IMG/VR virus record: IMGVR_UViG_3300030101_004145
Span: 1-25,595 of that record
DNA length: 25,595 nt
Direction: 5' to 3' (one strand)
Origin: a virus
The notes under the pieces are model-generated. The model searched no databases and was not told the origin of the DNA. It saw only the letters and a program-made list of their open reading frames with translations. Position numbers and translations under genes: made by a program. Below are positions 14,004-22,132 of the stretch, piece by piece. Each line of letters begins with the position of its first letter. The stretch's first letter is position 1.

Positions 14004-15483
14004 GGTCGATGTAGTCTTGTGATGGTGAGAAGAAAATCTTCTGGTCAGCCAAGCAATACCCAACCACCCTGACGAAGTCAGAGGCGTCAGTAGGCTGCGT
14101 CTCAGTCAAATCTCCTGCAGTAGTAGAAATATACAAAGGCTTACCTGCATCCCCTGGGTCTACAGCTACATACCCCACCCCATAAACCAACATCCCGTTA
14201 GTACTAGAGTTACCCCCAAGGGCCATACCTAACAACCCCCTTGTGGTATCCTCACCATCTGCATCGACCAAGGTCCATGTGCCAGAATAGAAAGTGTAAA
14301 CCTTACCAGCTACAGTAGAGTCATCCCCGAACTTTACGATCGTACCCTCGGCCTCACCAGCAGCGTTGACGGCGCTGCTCTGGCTAGCGAACTCAATCTC
14401 CGTCCCCCCAGAGGCCGCAGCCCACTTCAGACCAGTAGACTCGCTGCTGTCGGCTGTCAACACGTAGTTGTTAGTGCCTACAGCCAAGGCGCTAGGGTCG
14501 CCGCTCCCGTCACCAACCAAGATGCTACCCTTGGCAGTTACGTCGACAGAGCTTACCGCAGAGGTTCCATTCCCCAACAAGACGTGGCCGTCACCTAGGG
14601 TGGTGGCCCCAGTACCGCCGCTACCGACAGCCAGAGTAGAAGACAACCCCGCTGCGTTACCTGCGATATTAGATGTGAAGGCGAGCTGCTGAGTATTCCC
14701 GTTTACGCTATCTACTTTCAGTACTTGCCCCGCCGTACCTGGCTGCAAAGGCAGTTGCAAAGTATGACTAGCCGCACCAGCGTGAGGAGACCCTGCGATA
14801 CCGACGTAGTGGGCGTTGCTAGACTCGCAATACAAACGTATCTCCGACTGGTCCGTACCGTCGTTCTTGACATCTAAGAGCTGTCCGTCGTAAGTGAGGT
14901 TGGCCTCAGCTACCACCGCGCTAGTACCGTTTCCAGTCAACACAGAGTTGGCCGCGAGGCTCGTAGCCCCAGTACCGCCGTCAGCTACCCCGAGCGTACC
15001 CGTGATAGAAGAAGCCCCCAAGTCAACAGCCATCTCGGTAGACTCTATAACGAGTCCCCCGTTGGCTTTCAGGTCTGCGCTGAACTCCGTAGAAGTAAGG
15101 TCGAGGCCGTCCCCAGCAGTAAAAGACCCACCCCCACCAGGGATAGTAACGGTAACCTGATCCGAAACAGGCTCGGTAACCGTAACCCCATCCCCAGTAA
15201 ACGTAAACTGAGATACCGAAGAGGTAAGGGTGGTGCTCTCATCAATAACAGTGATGAACTGACCGCCACCGCCTCCGCCGCCACCACCAGTGATAGTGAC
15301 CGTAACGTTGTCCCCCGAAGCCGAAGCTGTAACGCCTGTACCGACAAAGTCGATAGACGAAGCCGAAGAGGTGATATCTCCACCGTCGTCTTTGATTACG
15401 ATATTGCTTCCCCCAGCCTCTCCCTTCGGACCAGTAGAGGTTACGACAATCGTATTGGTAGTATTATTAGTGGAAATAGCCAT
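13996..15483 (-). CDS. Phage tail fiber-like protein with Gly-rich linker (495 aa)
   Basis: A 495-aa low-complexity protein starting MAISTNNTTNTIVVTSTGPK. It has a short collagen-like STGPKGEAGGS segment (~15-26), a run of nine glycines (~67-75), repeated DG---SS-S-i-F-GtGVT--- units, and GGTGATSL-ANSVL-GNGTSAV units (two main copies). The C-terminal part (GTIVKFGDDSTVAGKVYTFY, GLLGMALG, DFVRVVGYCLADQKIFFSPS) is the typical end domain of shaft-type phage fibers. It lies 3 nt after the 142-aa gene. Its last 23 bases overlap the downstream fiber frame at 14003 and may be read into it by frameshift. A structural shaft carrying receptor-binding domains is likely. Confidence 0.85.
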   Translation of the reverse strand: MAISTNNTTNTIVVTSTGPKGEAGGSNIVIKDDGGDITSSASSIDFVGTGVTASASGDNVTVTITGGGGGGGGGQFITVIDESTTLTSSVSQFTFTGDGVTVTEPVSDQVTVTIPGGGGSFTAGDGLDLTSTEFSADLKANGGLVIESTEMAVDLGASSITGTLGVADGGTGATSLAANSVLTGNGTSAVVAEANLTYDGQLLDVKNDGTDQSEIRLYCESSNAHYVGIAGSPHAGAASHTLQLPLQPGTAGQVLKVDSVNGNTQQLAFTSNIAGNAAGLSSTLAVGSGGTGATTLGDGHVLLGNGTSAVSSVDVTAKGSILVGDGSGDPSALAVGTNNYVLTADSSESTGLKWAAASGGTEIEFASQSSAVNAAGEAEGTIVKFGDDSTVAGKVYTFYSGTWTLVDADGEDTTRGLLGMALGGNSSTNGMLVYGVGYVAVDPGDAGKPLYISTTAGDLTETQPTDASDFVRVVGYCLADQKIFFSPSQDYIDLA

Positions 15484-15486
15484 GCT

Positions 15487-15915
15487 TTATGTACTTGCCA
15501 ATGGTTCTGATACGTCTTCGATAACCTTGAAGGCACCACGTAAAATTGTTTTCTCTTCGTTAGTTGAACTGTTCAAGCGCTGCAGGTCGTAGACGTAGCG
15601 CCCCGCGTTCACTAGCCTCATAGTAGCCGCCGTAGCCCTAACTGTAAGTTGGTTGTTTATCCCCGCTGTATTGCTCGAGGCCCCACCGATATCAAACGTA
15701 AAGCCACCAGAGTTAGATGACAGCACCACCCCAACATCACCATCGCTGTTAGGGCTATCGCGGACCTCCATTATAAAAGTGTCCCCATCCAAACTATCTT
15801 CGTTGCCTGCGGCCTCGGCCCCAGTGAAGAAAGTCAGAGTCACATCGAAGCTATCGCCGCGACGGGTGGTGATAGCGAGCTTTTCGCTAGTGTCTAAGTT
15901 GAGTCTCTTGCTCAT
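15487..15915 (-). CDS. Ig-like/baseplate-adaptor type phage protein (142 aa)
   Basis: A 142-aa protein starting MSKRLNLDTSEKLAITTRRG. The order TRRGDSFDVTLTF, DTFIMEVRDSP, MRLVNAGRYVYDLQRL and ILRGAFKVIEDV follows a beta-sandwich module common in phages just before fiber genes (pattern: RGDTF-ltltf, Gytf-mqvR, G-y-YDLq, llkG-f-v). It probably attaches a fiber to the tail or neck. Its ATG overlaps the portal stop by 4 nt (ATGA), and the fiber gene follows 3 nt after its stop. Confidence 0.75.
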   Translation of the reverse strand: MSKRLNLDTSEKLAITTRRGDSFDVTLTFFTGAEAAGNEDSLDGDTFIMEVRDSPNSDGDVGVVLSSNSGGFTFDIGGASSNTAGINNQLTVRATAATMRLVNAGRYVYDLQRLNSSTNEEKTILRGAFKVIEDVSEPLAST

Positions 15916-18347
15916 CCTTGTAGTAGTTGTGAAATATCAAATCCAGCCCCCACTTGCTCCTCTAAAGTTCCTCTCTCCCCTTTGCGCTGCGCTATGAGCT
16001 TGCTCTGCTCTATAGCTTGCTTCTTGACGCGCTCGTCTTTCCTATCGTCCTTTTGCTTCTCTATCTGCGAACGGGCCATCTGATCCGCCCCCTTCTCGGC
16101 ACTGCGATTCATAATGCGCAACTGCTCAATCTCTTTCTGCATCTCGTGCTTCACCTTCGCGATAGCAATCTCTGCTTCGGTTTCGAGCTGAATCTTCTGT
16201 GCATCGAGCTGCGCCGTCATCTGCATCTCTTGCTGCTTGGCTTGTGAAGCAACTAAAGCCGCTTGCTGCGCCTGCTGAGATTGCATCTGCGAGTTCTGCA
16301 TAGCGATTTCTTGCTGCTTCTTCATGCGCTTCTTGCGCCGTACCATAAGAAGTTGCTCGGCTTGGTTTACGTCTTTCATAGCACGCACCGCCATAGCGTC
16401 TTCTAGGTCTAGCTCTTTCTGTGACAAAGCGATTTGGATGTTCTGCTCCAAATACACCCTATCCTTATCCTCCATCTCTCGCTGCACTTGCACCCCGAAG
16501 TTGTACATCGGAAGGTCGCTGAAAGAAGACAGCACCCCCATATTGGTTTCGCCGATGGCGTTCTCATACGCTTTGAAGATGACTGACTCTGGGGGGAGGA
16601 TTTGCAAGCACTTCACTACGTCTTGACAAACCTTCTTGTACAACACCATGGCTGCATTGGTGACGTCGTAAGTGGCGTTGTTGCTCGCTGCGATGGCTTG
16701 CTCCCGAACACCCACTAGGGCGTCGCTCTTCGGTGTAGAAGCATCGACCGCTTCGTTAATCCCAGTGGTATCGCGAATCATACGCAAGTAGTGGTTGTAC
16801 AGCGCAATCAACTCATTGATGTTGCGGATGCTGTTCCCAATCTCTCGTACTGGCGGATTCTGGAATCCCCCCTCTGGGTTCTTACTGCGATAGTAGAACA
16901 CCCCCGTCTGCTCGTAGATATCGTGGAGCTCCAAAGGCTGCAACTCCCCACCCTTCCCGAGCTGTACGTTCTCCAACCCTTCGATATCGATTACCAACCC
17001 ATCTGGCTTGGCTTTAGCGATAGCTTGCTGGAGCTTCAAGTGGGTGAGCTGTAGCATATCGGCAAAGCCGACGCAGCTATCCACCATAGACTTAGGCAGT
17101 TGGTCGTTGAGGTTGACCGCTACAGCAGAGAAAGAAAGCTTGGCACGAGAGATATCGTGGATGTTTTTAGGTACGTTCGCGGTCCTACCGTAGTTCAAGA
17201 TGTGGTCGGTACCGAGGATGTACATACCTGAGTACACCGTCTCCACCTCCATTTTATGTGGGGTGCGCTCGTATACACTACCTGTACGCTCCTTGTACTT
17301 CATCCCCTCGAAGAAGAACCCCGTATTGCCAAAGCGGTTTTGCTTTTCTTCGAAGTGCATGCAGTCTACAGACTTGAACTCAAAGTCCAAGACCTCCACT
17401 GTATACCCCCCGTACTGACTCTTGTCAATTTTAGAAGGGTAGTAGGGGGCTTTCATAGACCTGTTAGAAGAAGCTCGCTTGGCGTTCTTCGTAATCTTCT
17501 GCAAGTCTTGTTCTGTAAGCTGGTCCCCCGCCAAGCGCTTTAGCTCTTGCAAAGGTATCTCTCGGACGCAACCCGCGTATACTATGTCGTCGAGGTTGGG
17601 GTCGTCAGTGTAGCTGTGTACGAAGTTGACTGGGTCTACATACTCCACCCGAATCCCGTAGTTGCTGTCGTTTGTGCGCTTGACCACGCTCATACCCAAG
17701 GCTGCGAGGTCGTTTACGCAGCGACGGAAAGTATTGTCTTCGAAATTATTCCAAGACAAAGTCATATCCGTGGCTACCTGGGCTGCAATCTCTGCGTCAG
17801 TCTTGATGTTGGTATCCATCAAGATTTCTGCCTCCTCGATAGTTTCTGGGAGGGTGTCGGGGTCTTCCCCCACCAACACCTCTCCTGTTAGTTCCTTCAG
17901 CTTCTGTAGCTGTGGGCGCAACTTAATCTGGTTTTTAATCCTGTTCTTCTCTCGGTTCTTCTCCGAAGAGGAGAGCGGATCTACCGCCTCAAGGTTGGGG
18001 TATGGGTTGCGAGAGAGAATCTTATTGACTACGACACGAACGAACTTAGGTAGGATAGGGACAGACGTGAAATCTAAGTTCATCAGACTCCCGTCCCCAT
18101 TGTTTGGGTCTAGAGCATTTAAGAGCTGCTTGTATATGCTCGTATCTTGTGTTCCGTTAGCGTAGTCCCTATTGCGAGCAAAAATATTCTTCCTACCCCC
18201 GTAAGTTGAAGATGTGCTGTCCGTGCTCCCCCACTGGCCCTCTATGGCCTTGGCGTACCTCAACCCATACTCCTTGGAGATTTTCTCCTCGTATGGGGCC
18301 AAGGGATCGGGGAAACCACCTGACTGGTCACTCTTATTGTTATACAT
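15912..18347 (-). CDS. Portal protein (811 aa)
   Basis: An 811-aa protein immediately after the large terminase, the usual position of the portal ring subunit through which DNA enters the head. Visible landmarks: an N-terminal region with many charged helices (PKFVRVVVNKILSRNPYP at ~100), a core (RVEYVDPVNFVHSYTDDPNL, IVYAGCVREIPLQEL) typical of portal wing/stem regions, the helix-rich INELIALYNHYLRMIRDTTGINEAVDAS segment, and TPKSDALVGVREQAIAASNN. Residues from ~670 are a long Gln/Met/Lys-rich coiled region (QMQSQQAQQAALVASQAKQQ). The long Gln-rich tail makes it larger than most portals (about 450-700 aa) and resembles the big portals of some Bacteroidota phages. It is preceded by a -7 box. 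Confidence 0.85.
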   Translation of the reverse strand: MYNNKSDQSGGFPDPLAPYEEKISKEYGLRYAKAIEGQWGSTDSTSSTYGGRKNIFARNRDYANGTQDTSIYKQLLNALDPNNGDGSLMNLDFTSVPILPKFVRVVVNKILSRNPYPNLEAVDPLSSSEKNREKNRIKNQIKLRPQLQKLKELTGEVLVGEDPDTLPETIEEAEILMDTNIKTDAEIAAQVATDMTLSWNNFEDNTFRRCVNDLAALGMSVVKRTNDSNYGIRVEYVDPVNFVHSYTDDPNLDDIVYAGCVREIPLQELKRLAGDQLTEQDLQKITKNAKRASSNRSMKAPYYPSKIDKSQYGGYTVEVLDFEFKSVDCMHFEEKQNRFGNTGFFFEGMKYKERTGSVYERTPHKMEVETVYSGMYILGTDHILNYGRTANVPKNIHDISRAKLSFSAVAVNLNDQLPKSMVDSCVGFADMLQLTHLKLQQAIAKAKPDGLVIDIEGLENVQLGKGGELQPLELHDIYEQTGVFYYRSKNPEGGFQNPPVREIGNSIRNINELIALYNHYLRMIRDTTGINEAVDASTPKSDALVGVREQAIAASNNATYDVTNAAMVLYKKVCQDVVKCLQILPPESVIFKAYENAIGETNMGVLSSFSDLPMYNFGVQVQREMEDKDRVYLEQNIQIALSQKELDLEDAMAVRAMKDVNQAEQLLMVRRKKRMKKQQEIAMQNSQMQSQQAQQAALVASQAKQQEMQMTAQLDAQKIQLETEAEIAIAKVKHEMQKEIEQLRIMNRSAEKGADQMARSQIEKQKDDRKDERVKKQAIEQSKLIAQRKGERGTLEEQVGAGFDISQLLQG

Positions 18348-18379
18348 GTGGGGTCAAGTAATTATTACCCACAAATATA
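18348..18379 (-). promoter_or_regulatory. -7 box with inverted repeat in the portal leader
   Basis: The minus strand carries TATTATATTTG ending at 18372 (TATATTTG at 18379-18372), in the 37-nt gap after the terminase. The 24-nt leader then contains GTAATAATTAC (arms GTAAT/ATTAC around one base, 18368-18358), inside outer GTGGG/CCCAC arms. The longer leader contrasts with the 4-nt gaps at other genes. The inverted repeat may be an operator or an RNA hairpin. Confidence 0.5.
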
Positions 18380-18384
18380 ATAAA

Positions 18385-20508
18385 TCAACCCCTCACCTTA
18401 TACCGCCTGAAGAAGCGCTTCTCATTGAAGTTCGACTCTTTCTTTTTCACCTTCACTTTCTGTGCCGCTAGCAAAGCCAAACCAGAGCTGATGGTCAAGT
18501 CAAACTTGGTTCTGTTGCTGATGTCATAACCAATCCAATCCTCTAGGGTGCGGTTGAAATACATACTCCCCACCTCCCCAGTCTCCCTGTTGATGCCTAC
18601 GTGATCGTGGACGTAAGCCTCTATAGCTTGGGCGTGAGATTGGATTACATCGACAGAGTTAGATGGTATCCCTTTGGTCTTCACGTTGACCTTCGCGCTG
18701 GTGCTCATCAGGTGCTTCGGTCTATCCATCAAGTACCCATCATATCCGCGCTGCTCAAAGTACCTAGCTATCCCGTACTTGTTGTTCTCTATCAAAATGG
18801 GGTACCCGTAGAAGACCGCCGCCATAAGCACGTCTTCATAAAATATCGAAGCCAAAGGCGGACGGGAAGCGTACTCAAGAACAAACATGTTAGCAGGTAC
18901 TTCCATATTGAACTTGTTGTACAGATGTAGCGCACCCTTGGATCCGCGCCCATCCACAGTAGCATCGAGATCGTAGCTATCCACCCCGCCACAACCAAGG
19001 TGAGGGTGAGGAGCGATTCTCTTCGTTCGGTCATGAGCCTTCTTGTTTCGGAGTTCTACTGGGGGCATCCAAGCTACCTTGAACCTCCCTTTGGGATCTG
19101 GTGTAAAGATAACTTCAGTATCCTCTACCCCACCTTTCCAAGTGAACTGCCCCGTAACTACGGGGTTTGGAAATAGGTTGTCGTTGTGCTCTACTTGCTC
19201 GTATATCTGACCGATATTAAACAGGCTCCCATCGATACTATCTCGGAAGGCTTCATCAGTGGTAAACGGGAACTGGCGAATGGTTTCGTTTAGCTCCGAG
19301 GCGTCGTGCTTTAGGCTCTCCCTTTCGTTCTTCAAGAACGTCTTGGCCCCCATATGAACGTACTCCCCATCGATGCCCTCTACGTGTTGCTCTGGGTCTT
19401 CTATTATAGCCCTCCCATAAACATCGAAGAAGCCCTCTAGGGATTCGTAAGCAGGGATAAACAGCCTGTAAAGACCCGACCTAGTCCTCCCATTCTTGTT
19501 CCTCTCCTGCGGGTCCGAGTCCCCCCATAAATCTTTGTACTCGCTCCCCCCTTTTGCCATGGGGTTTACGGTGCTTCCGACCATAGCCTTCCCCACGATT
19601 TTTCTTCCTACGATCAAACAGGTCCTCTGAATCCTCCAAGCCTCCCTTATGTCGGTGGGTTTTTCCCATTTCCCCGCTTCGTCTAGATACAGCAAGTGTA
19701 GTTTCTCTCCGTCGTAGGCGTTGTTCGTGGTGTTCTTCCAGTTGATGACCGTATTCAAGGCGTCCCCCACTGTAGCTGTCTTGTTGTTCTTCGTAATCTT
19801 TTTTGAAGGCTCACGGAAAGCTAGCTCCATACGGGGGTTGGTGGTGCCGTCTTGGATAGGCTTGAAGAAGAATGGGTACTTGCGGAACATAGTGACCACC
19901 TTCTTCATGAAGATATTCTCCTGTGCGTCTTTACCTGTCTTGCTCTGTATCCCCAGCAGCTTGTCTTTTACTTGGGTAGCTTCGTCAACTATGACTGAGG
20001 AACATATGTTTGTATATCCTGATCTACGGCACTTGGTATATAACTGTCCAATACAACGAGGGTCCGCCTCACACGCAGCCAAATGTAAGAATATATCCCT
20101 TTGGAAATCAAGGTAGTAGGGGTGGCCGATGTCTAGCACCGACCACTGCAGCATCATGTAGTGACGCCCCGTGATGTATGTAGCGTCACCTCGGTTATAA
20201 AACCAAACGCCCTCACGCCTACGGCGAAATTCTTCTTCGATATATGGACGAAACTTTTCTCGAAACTCCCGAGGCATCTCCGCCCACTCATCCATAGAAC
20301 GAATACGCGATATCTCTTTGGGTAGATCAGCTCTCCGCCAGTGCTGATCCTTGATGGGTAGATTCTGGTAGAGGATGTCTTTGACTTTAGGGGGCTTTGG
20401 AAGGACAATGAGAATGCCACCGATTTCGATGTGGTCACCATGCGTGCCGTTGGGACATATCGCCACTGCTTTCTCTTCATAGCCTTTGACATCAACTAAA
20501 ACGCTCAT
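18385..20508 (-). CDS. terL: Terminase large subunit (707 aa)
   Basis: The DNA-packaging ATPase/nuclease. Residues 159-171 (KCRRSGYTNICSS) occupy the Walker A position in a deviant form seen in large terminases of this type. HLLYLDEAG (271-279) is Walker B with D276/E277. GSTVNP (311-316) fits the coupling motif. The C-terminal RuvC/RNase H-like nuclease starts at GGVDSYDLD (D510) and continues with GSKGALHLYNK and ILIENNKYGIARYFEQRGYDG (E574). At 707 aa it is longer than common TerL proteins (about 420-600) and its nuclease text is closer to those of crAss-like and related Bacteroidota phages, as far as I can judge by eye. The ATG overlaps the stop of the T9SS type B gene by 4 nt (ATGA). Confidence 0.92.
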   Translation of the reverse strand: MSVLVDVKGYEEKAVAICPNGTHGDHIEIGGILIVLPKPPKVKDILYQNLPIKDQHWRRADLPKEISRIRSMDEWAEMPREFREKFRPYIEEEFRRRREGVWFYNRGDATYITGRHYMMLQWSVLDIGHPYYLDFQRDIFLHLAACEADPRCIGQLYTKCRRSGYTNICSSVIVDEATQVKDKLLGIQSKTGKDAQENIFMKKVVTMFRKYPFFFKPIQDGTTNPRMELAFREPSKKITKNNKTATVGDALNTVINWKNTTNNAYDGEKLHLLYLDEAGKWEKPTDIREAWRIQRTCLIVGRKIVGKAMVGSTVNPMAKGGSEYKDLWGDSDPQERNKNGRTRSGLYRLFIPAYESLEGFFDVYGRAIIEDPEQHVEGIDGEYVHMGAKTFLKNERESLKHDASELNETIRQFPFTTDEAFRDSIDGSLFNIGQIYEQVEHNDNLFPNPVVTGQFTWKGGVEDTEVIFTPDPKGRFKVAWMPPVELRNKKAHDRTKRIAPHPHLGCGGVDSYDLDATVDGRGSKGALHLYNKFNMEVPANMFVLEYASRPPLASIFYEDVLMAAVFYGYPILIENNKYGIARYFEQRGYDGYLMDRPKHLMSTSAKVNVKTKGIPSNSVDVIQSHAQAIEAYVHDHVGINRETGEVGSMYFNRTLEDWIGYDISNRTKFDLTISSGLALLAAQKVKVKKKESNFNEKRFFRRYKVRG

Positions 20509-21836
20509 CTAAAAATCTGTACTGTCCCCTCTATACCTATGGCCCTGCCAGAGTACGAGCTGGCCTTAATCACCCAAGCATACACGCCGTCAGGAACGTA
20601 GTGACCCCCGCCGTTGTAGCTCCCGTCCCAACCGTATTCTGGGTCGTCGGTTTGAAAAACTACCCTACCCCACCTGTTGTATATGGTCATAGTCCAATCA
20701 TTCCAACAGCTAGGGTCAGATTGCTGGGCATAGAAACTATCGTTTACCCCATCGTTGTTTGGGGTAAATACGTTAGGTACAAACACCACCATCTCTTCGC
20801 AATCGTCAACCCCTGGCTGGTCGTCACACGGGAGACCTGTATCGCAATCCAACCACAGCTCTTGCACTATGTACTCGTGTAGGGTGTCCAGCAGGTATAC
20901 ATAGGTGGTGTCATAAACGTAGTCTGTGGATAGTATGGTGTCAAGTATATACACATAGGTTGTGTCGTATATATAGTTATCCACCCAGGTTGTATCATAT
21001 ACATACTCAGTCTCGTAGATTGTATCTGTAAGATACTCAGTTAGATAGAGCGTGTCAGAGACGTATATATAGGTCGTGTCGTAGAAGTACCAATTGATAG
21101 GTATTGGTATTGTATCGTACTCTACCACGATGACAGTATCTGGGGGAAGCTCAATGTAAACGGTGTCTACGATAACCTCTGGGAGGGGGTCTCCGCAGGG
21201 GCCCACTACCACCCAGTTGTCCACCCAGTTTTCGTCGTCATATACTCCATTGCCCGTAGAAGTGCCATCCCCGTTGATGCCTACCTCTGCCCAACCCCCG
21301 TCTTCGGCATACATAGTGGGACCATAACTTATCTGCCAAATCACGACTTGTACGCTGAGGTCTAAGCTCAACCAATAGTCTATCCCCCCTTCAAGGTTAC
21401 AGTACAGTTGAGCTGCGAAAGGACCATCTACGCAATCGTTTTGATAGGGGTTGTACAACGGAAACTCTACTGTATCTCCAGTATAGTATGGGGGATCTAT
21501 CAGCTCATCATAAAGGTTGGTCCAGTTATTAATGGACTCCATAGTCGTAGCCGAGTACAACCAGCCTGGGTGACTAGAATCATCAGATATAGAGAATCCA
21601 GAGGGAAAGTCCCACCCCTGATTCATTGCGTTGCAATCGCTATCTAAAGCTTGGAACCCAAACTGGATTTCAGATACCCCGTATGGACCTGCCGTCCCCC
21701 CGCAGTTCTCCGTGTTGTTGAATGCAATCGTTACGCTACCCTCGATTAGGTCTACATCGAGTATCTCTAAGTCACACTGCGAGTACAGTGGAGAGGTAAC
21801 CCAAAGTAGTATTAGGAATACTTTACATATCCGCAT
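20505..21836 (-). CDS. Secreted protein with T9SS type B (gliding-associated) C-terminal domain (443 aa)
   Basis: A 443-aa protein with a signal peptide (MRICKVFLILLWVTSPLYSQ). Residues ~21-215 are a beta-rich, Trp-rich domain. Residues ~220-325 are a repeat linker of YDTTYVY--DT-type units. Residues 350-443 are a type B/CHU_C sorting domain: VPNVFTPNNDGVND (353-366), MTIYNRWGRVVF (383-394), then WDGSYNGG and VPDGVYAWVI (403-423). T9SS moves such proteins across the outer membrane, where they stay on the surface or are released. The gene starts 2 nt after the stop of the candidate small terminase and overlaps the large terminase start by 4 nt, so it is a true part of the phage packaging operon. 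Function unknown: adhesin, exclusion or surface-shielding roles are possible. Confidence 0.88.
   Translation of the reverse strand: MRICKVFLILLWVTSPLYSQCDLEILDVDLIEGSVTIAFNNTENCGGTAGPYGVSEIQFGFQALDSDCNAMNQGWDFPSGFSISDDSSHPGWLYSATTMESINNWTNLYDELIDPPYYTGDTVEFPLYNPYQNDCVDGPFAAQLYCNLEGGIDYWLSLDLSVQVVIWQISYGPTMYAEDGGWAEVGINGDGTSTGNGVYDDENWVDNWVVVGPCGDPLPEVIVDTVYIELPPDTVIVVEYDTIPIPINWYFYDTTYIYVSDTLYLTEYLTDTIYETEYVYDTTWVDNYIYDTTYVYILDTILSTDYVYDTTYVYLLDTLHEYIVQELWLDCDTGLPCDDQPGVDDCEEMVVFVPNVFTPNNDGVNDSFYAQQSDPSCWNDWTMTIYNRWGRVVFQTDDPEYGWDGSYNGGGHYVPDGVYAWVIKASSYSGRAIGIEGTVQIFR
20880..21170 (-). repeat. Asp-Thr/Tyr repeat linker (DT-Y units)
   Basis: Residues ~223-319 of the T9SS type B protein repeat short units such as VYDTTYVYLLDTL, IYDTTYVYILDTI and FYDTTYIYVSDTL, spaced about 16-20 residues. 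The DNA shows matching repeats of GTGTCGTA/GTATCATA-like and ATATACATA-like words. Probably an extended beta stalk holding the N-terminal domain away from the cell surface. Confidence 0.75.
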
Positions 21837-21838
21837 AA

Positions 21839-22132
21839 CTATTTCTTACTGAATTTTTCTGCGAACCCCCCAGTGTAGTCTTTACCCTCAGAGACTTCGC
21901 CCCCCAAAGTAAGGTCCTTCATCATCTGCTCCAACTTCTGTCTTTCAACCAAAAGCTCTTTGCAATCTACGGCTGTCTGCTTGATGGATTGCAACTCCGC
22001 CTTCCTCGCGCTCCCGTTCACTTCGGAGTCTACAGGCTTCTTAATCTCCTCAATCATATTGTCTATGGCGACCTCCATGCTCCCCATCAACCGCTTCGCT
22101 GCATCCAGCGTAGTAAACTTCTTAGATGGCAT
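21839..22132 (-). CDS. Candidate terminase small subunit (97 aa)
   Basis: A 97-aa all-helical protein starting MPSKKFTTLDAAKRLMGSME. TTLDAAKRLMGSMEVAIDNMIEEI resembles an N-terminal helical DNA-recognition unit, and SIKQTAVDCKELLVERQKLEQMMKDL a coiled-coil oligomerisation helix. That layout fits small terminases. Position also fits, in the same operon as the large terminase with only the T9SS gene between. No conserved signature lets me be certain; a general helical phage protein is the alternative. Its start overlaps the GroES-like gene by 11 nt. Confidence 0.65.
   Translation of the reverse strand: MPSKKFTTLDAAKRLMGSMEVAIDNMIEEIKKPVDSEVNGSARKAELQSIKQTAVDCKELLVERQKLEQMMKDLTLGGEVSEGKDYTGGFAEKFSKK

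Noticed and set aside
14894-15160. Plus-strand frames opposite the fiber gene
   Set aside because: They arise from the biased Gly/Ser/Thr/Val codons of the fiber gene read in reverse and have no independent support.
20880-21170. CRISPR-like array
   Set aside because: The spacing is short, the repeats are imperfect and the region translates into a continuous DT-Y protein repeat.
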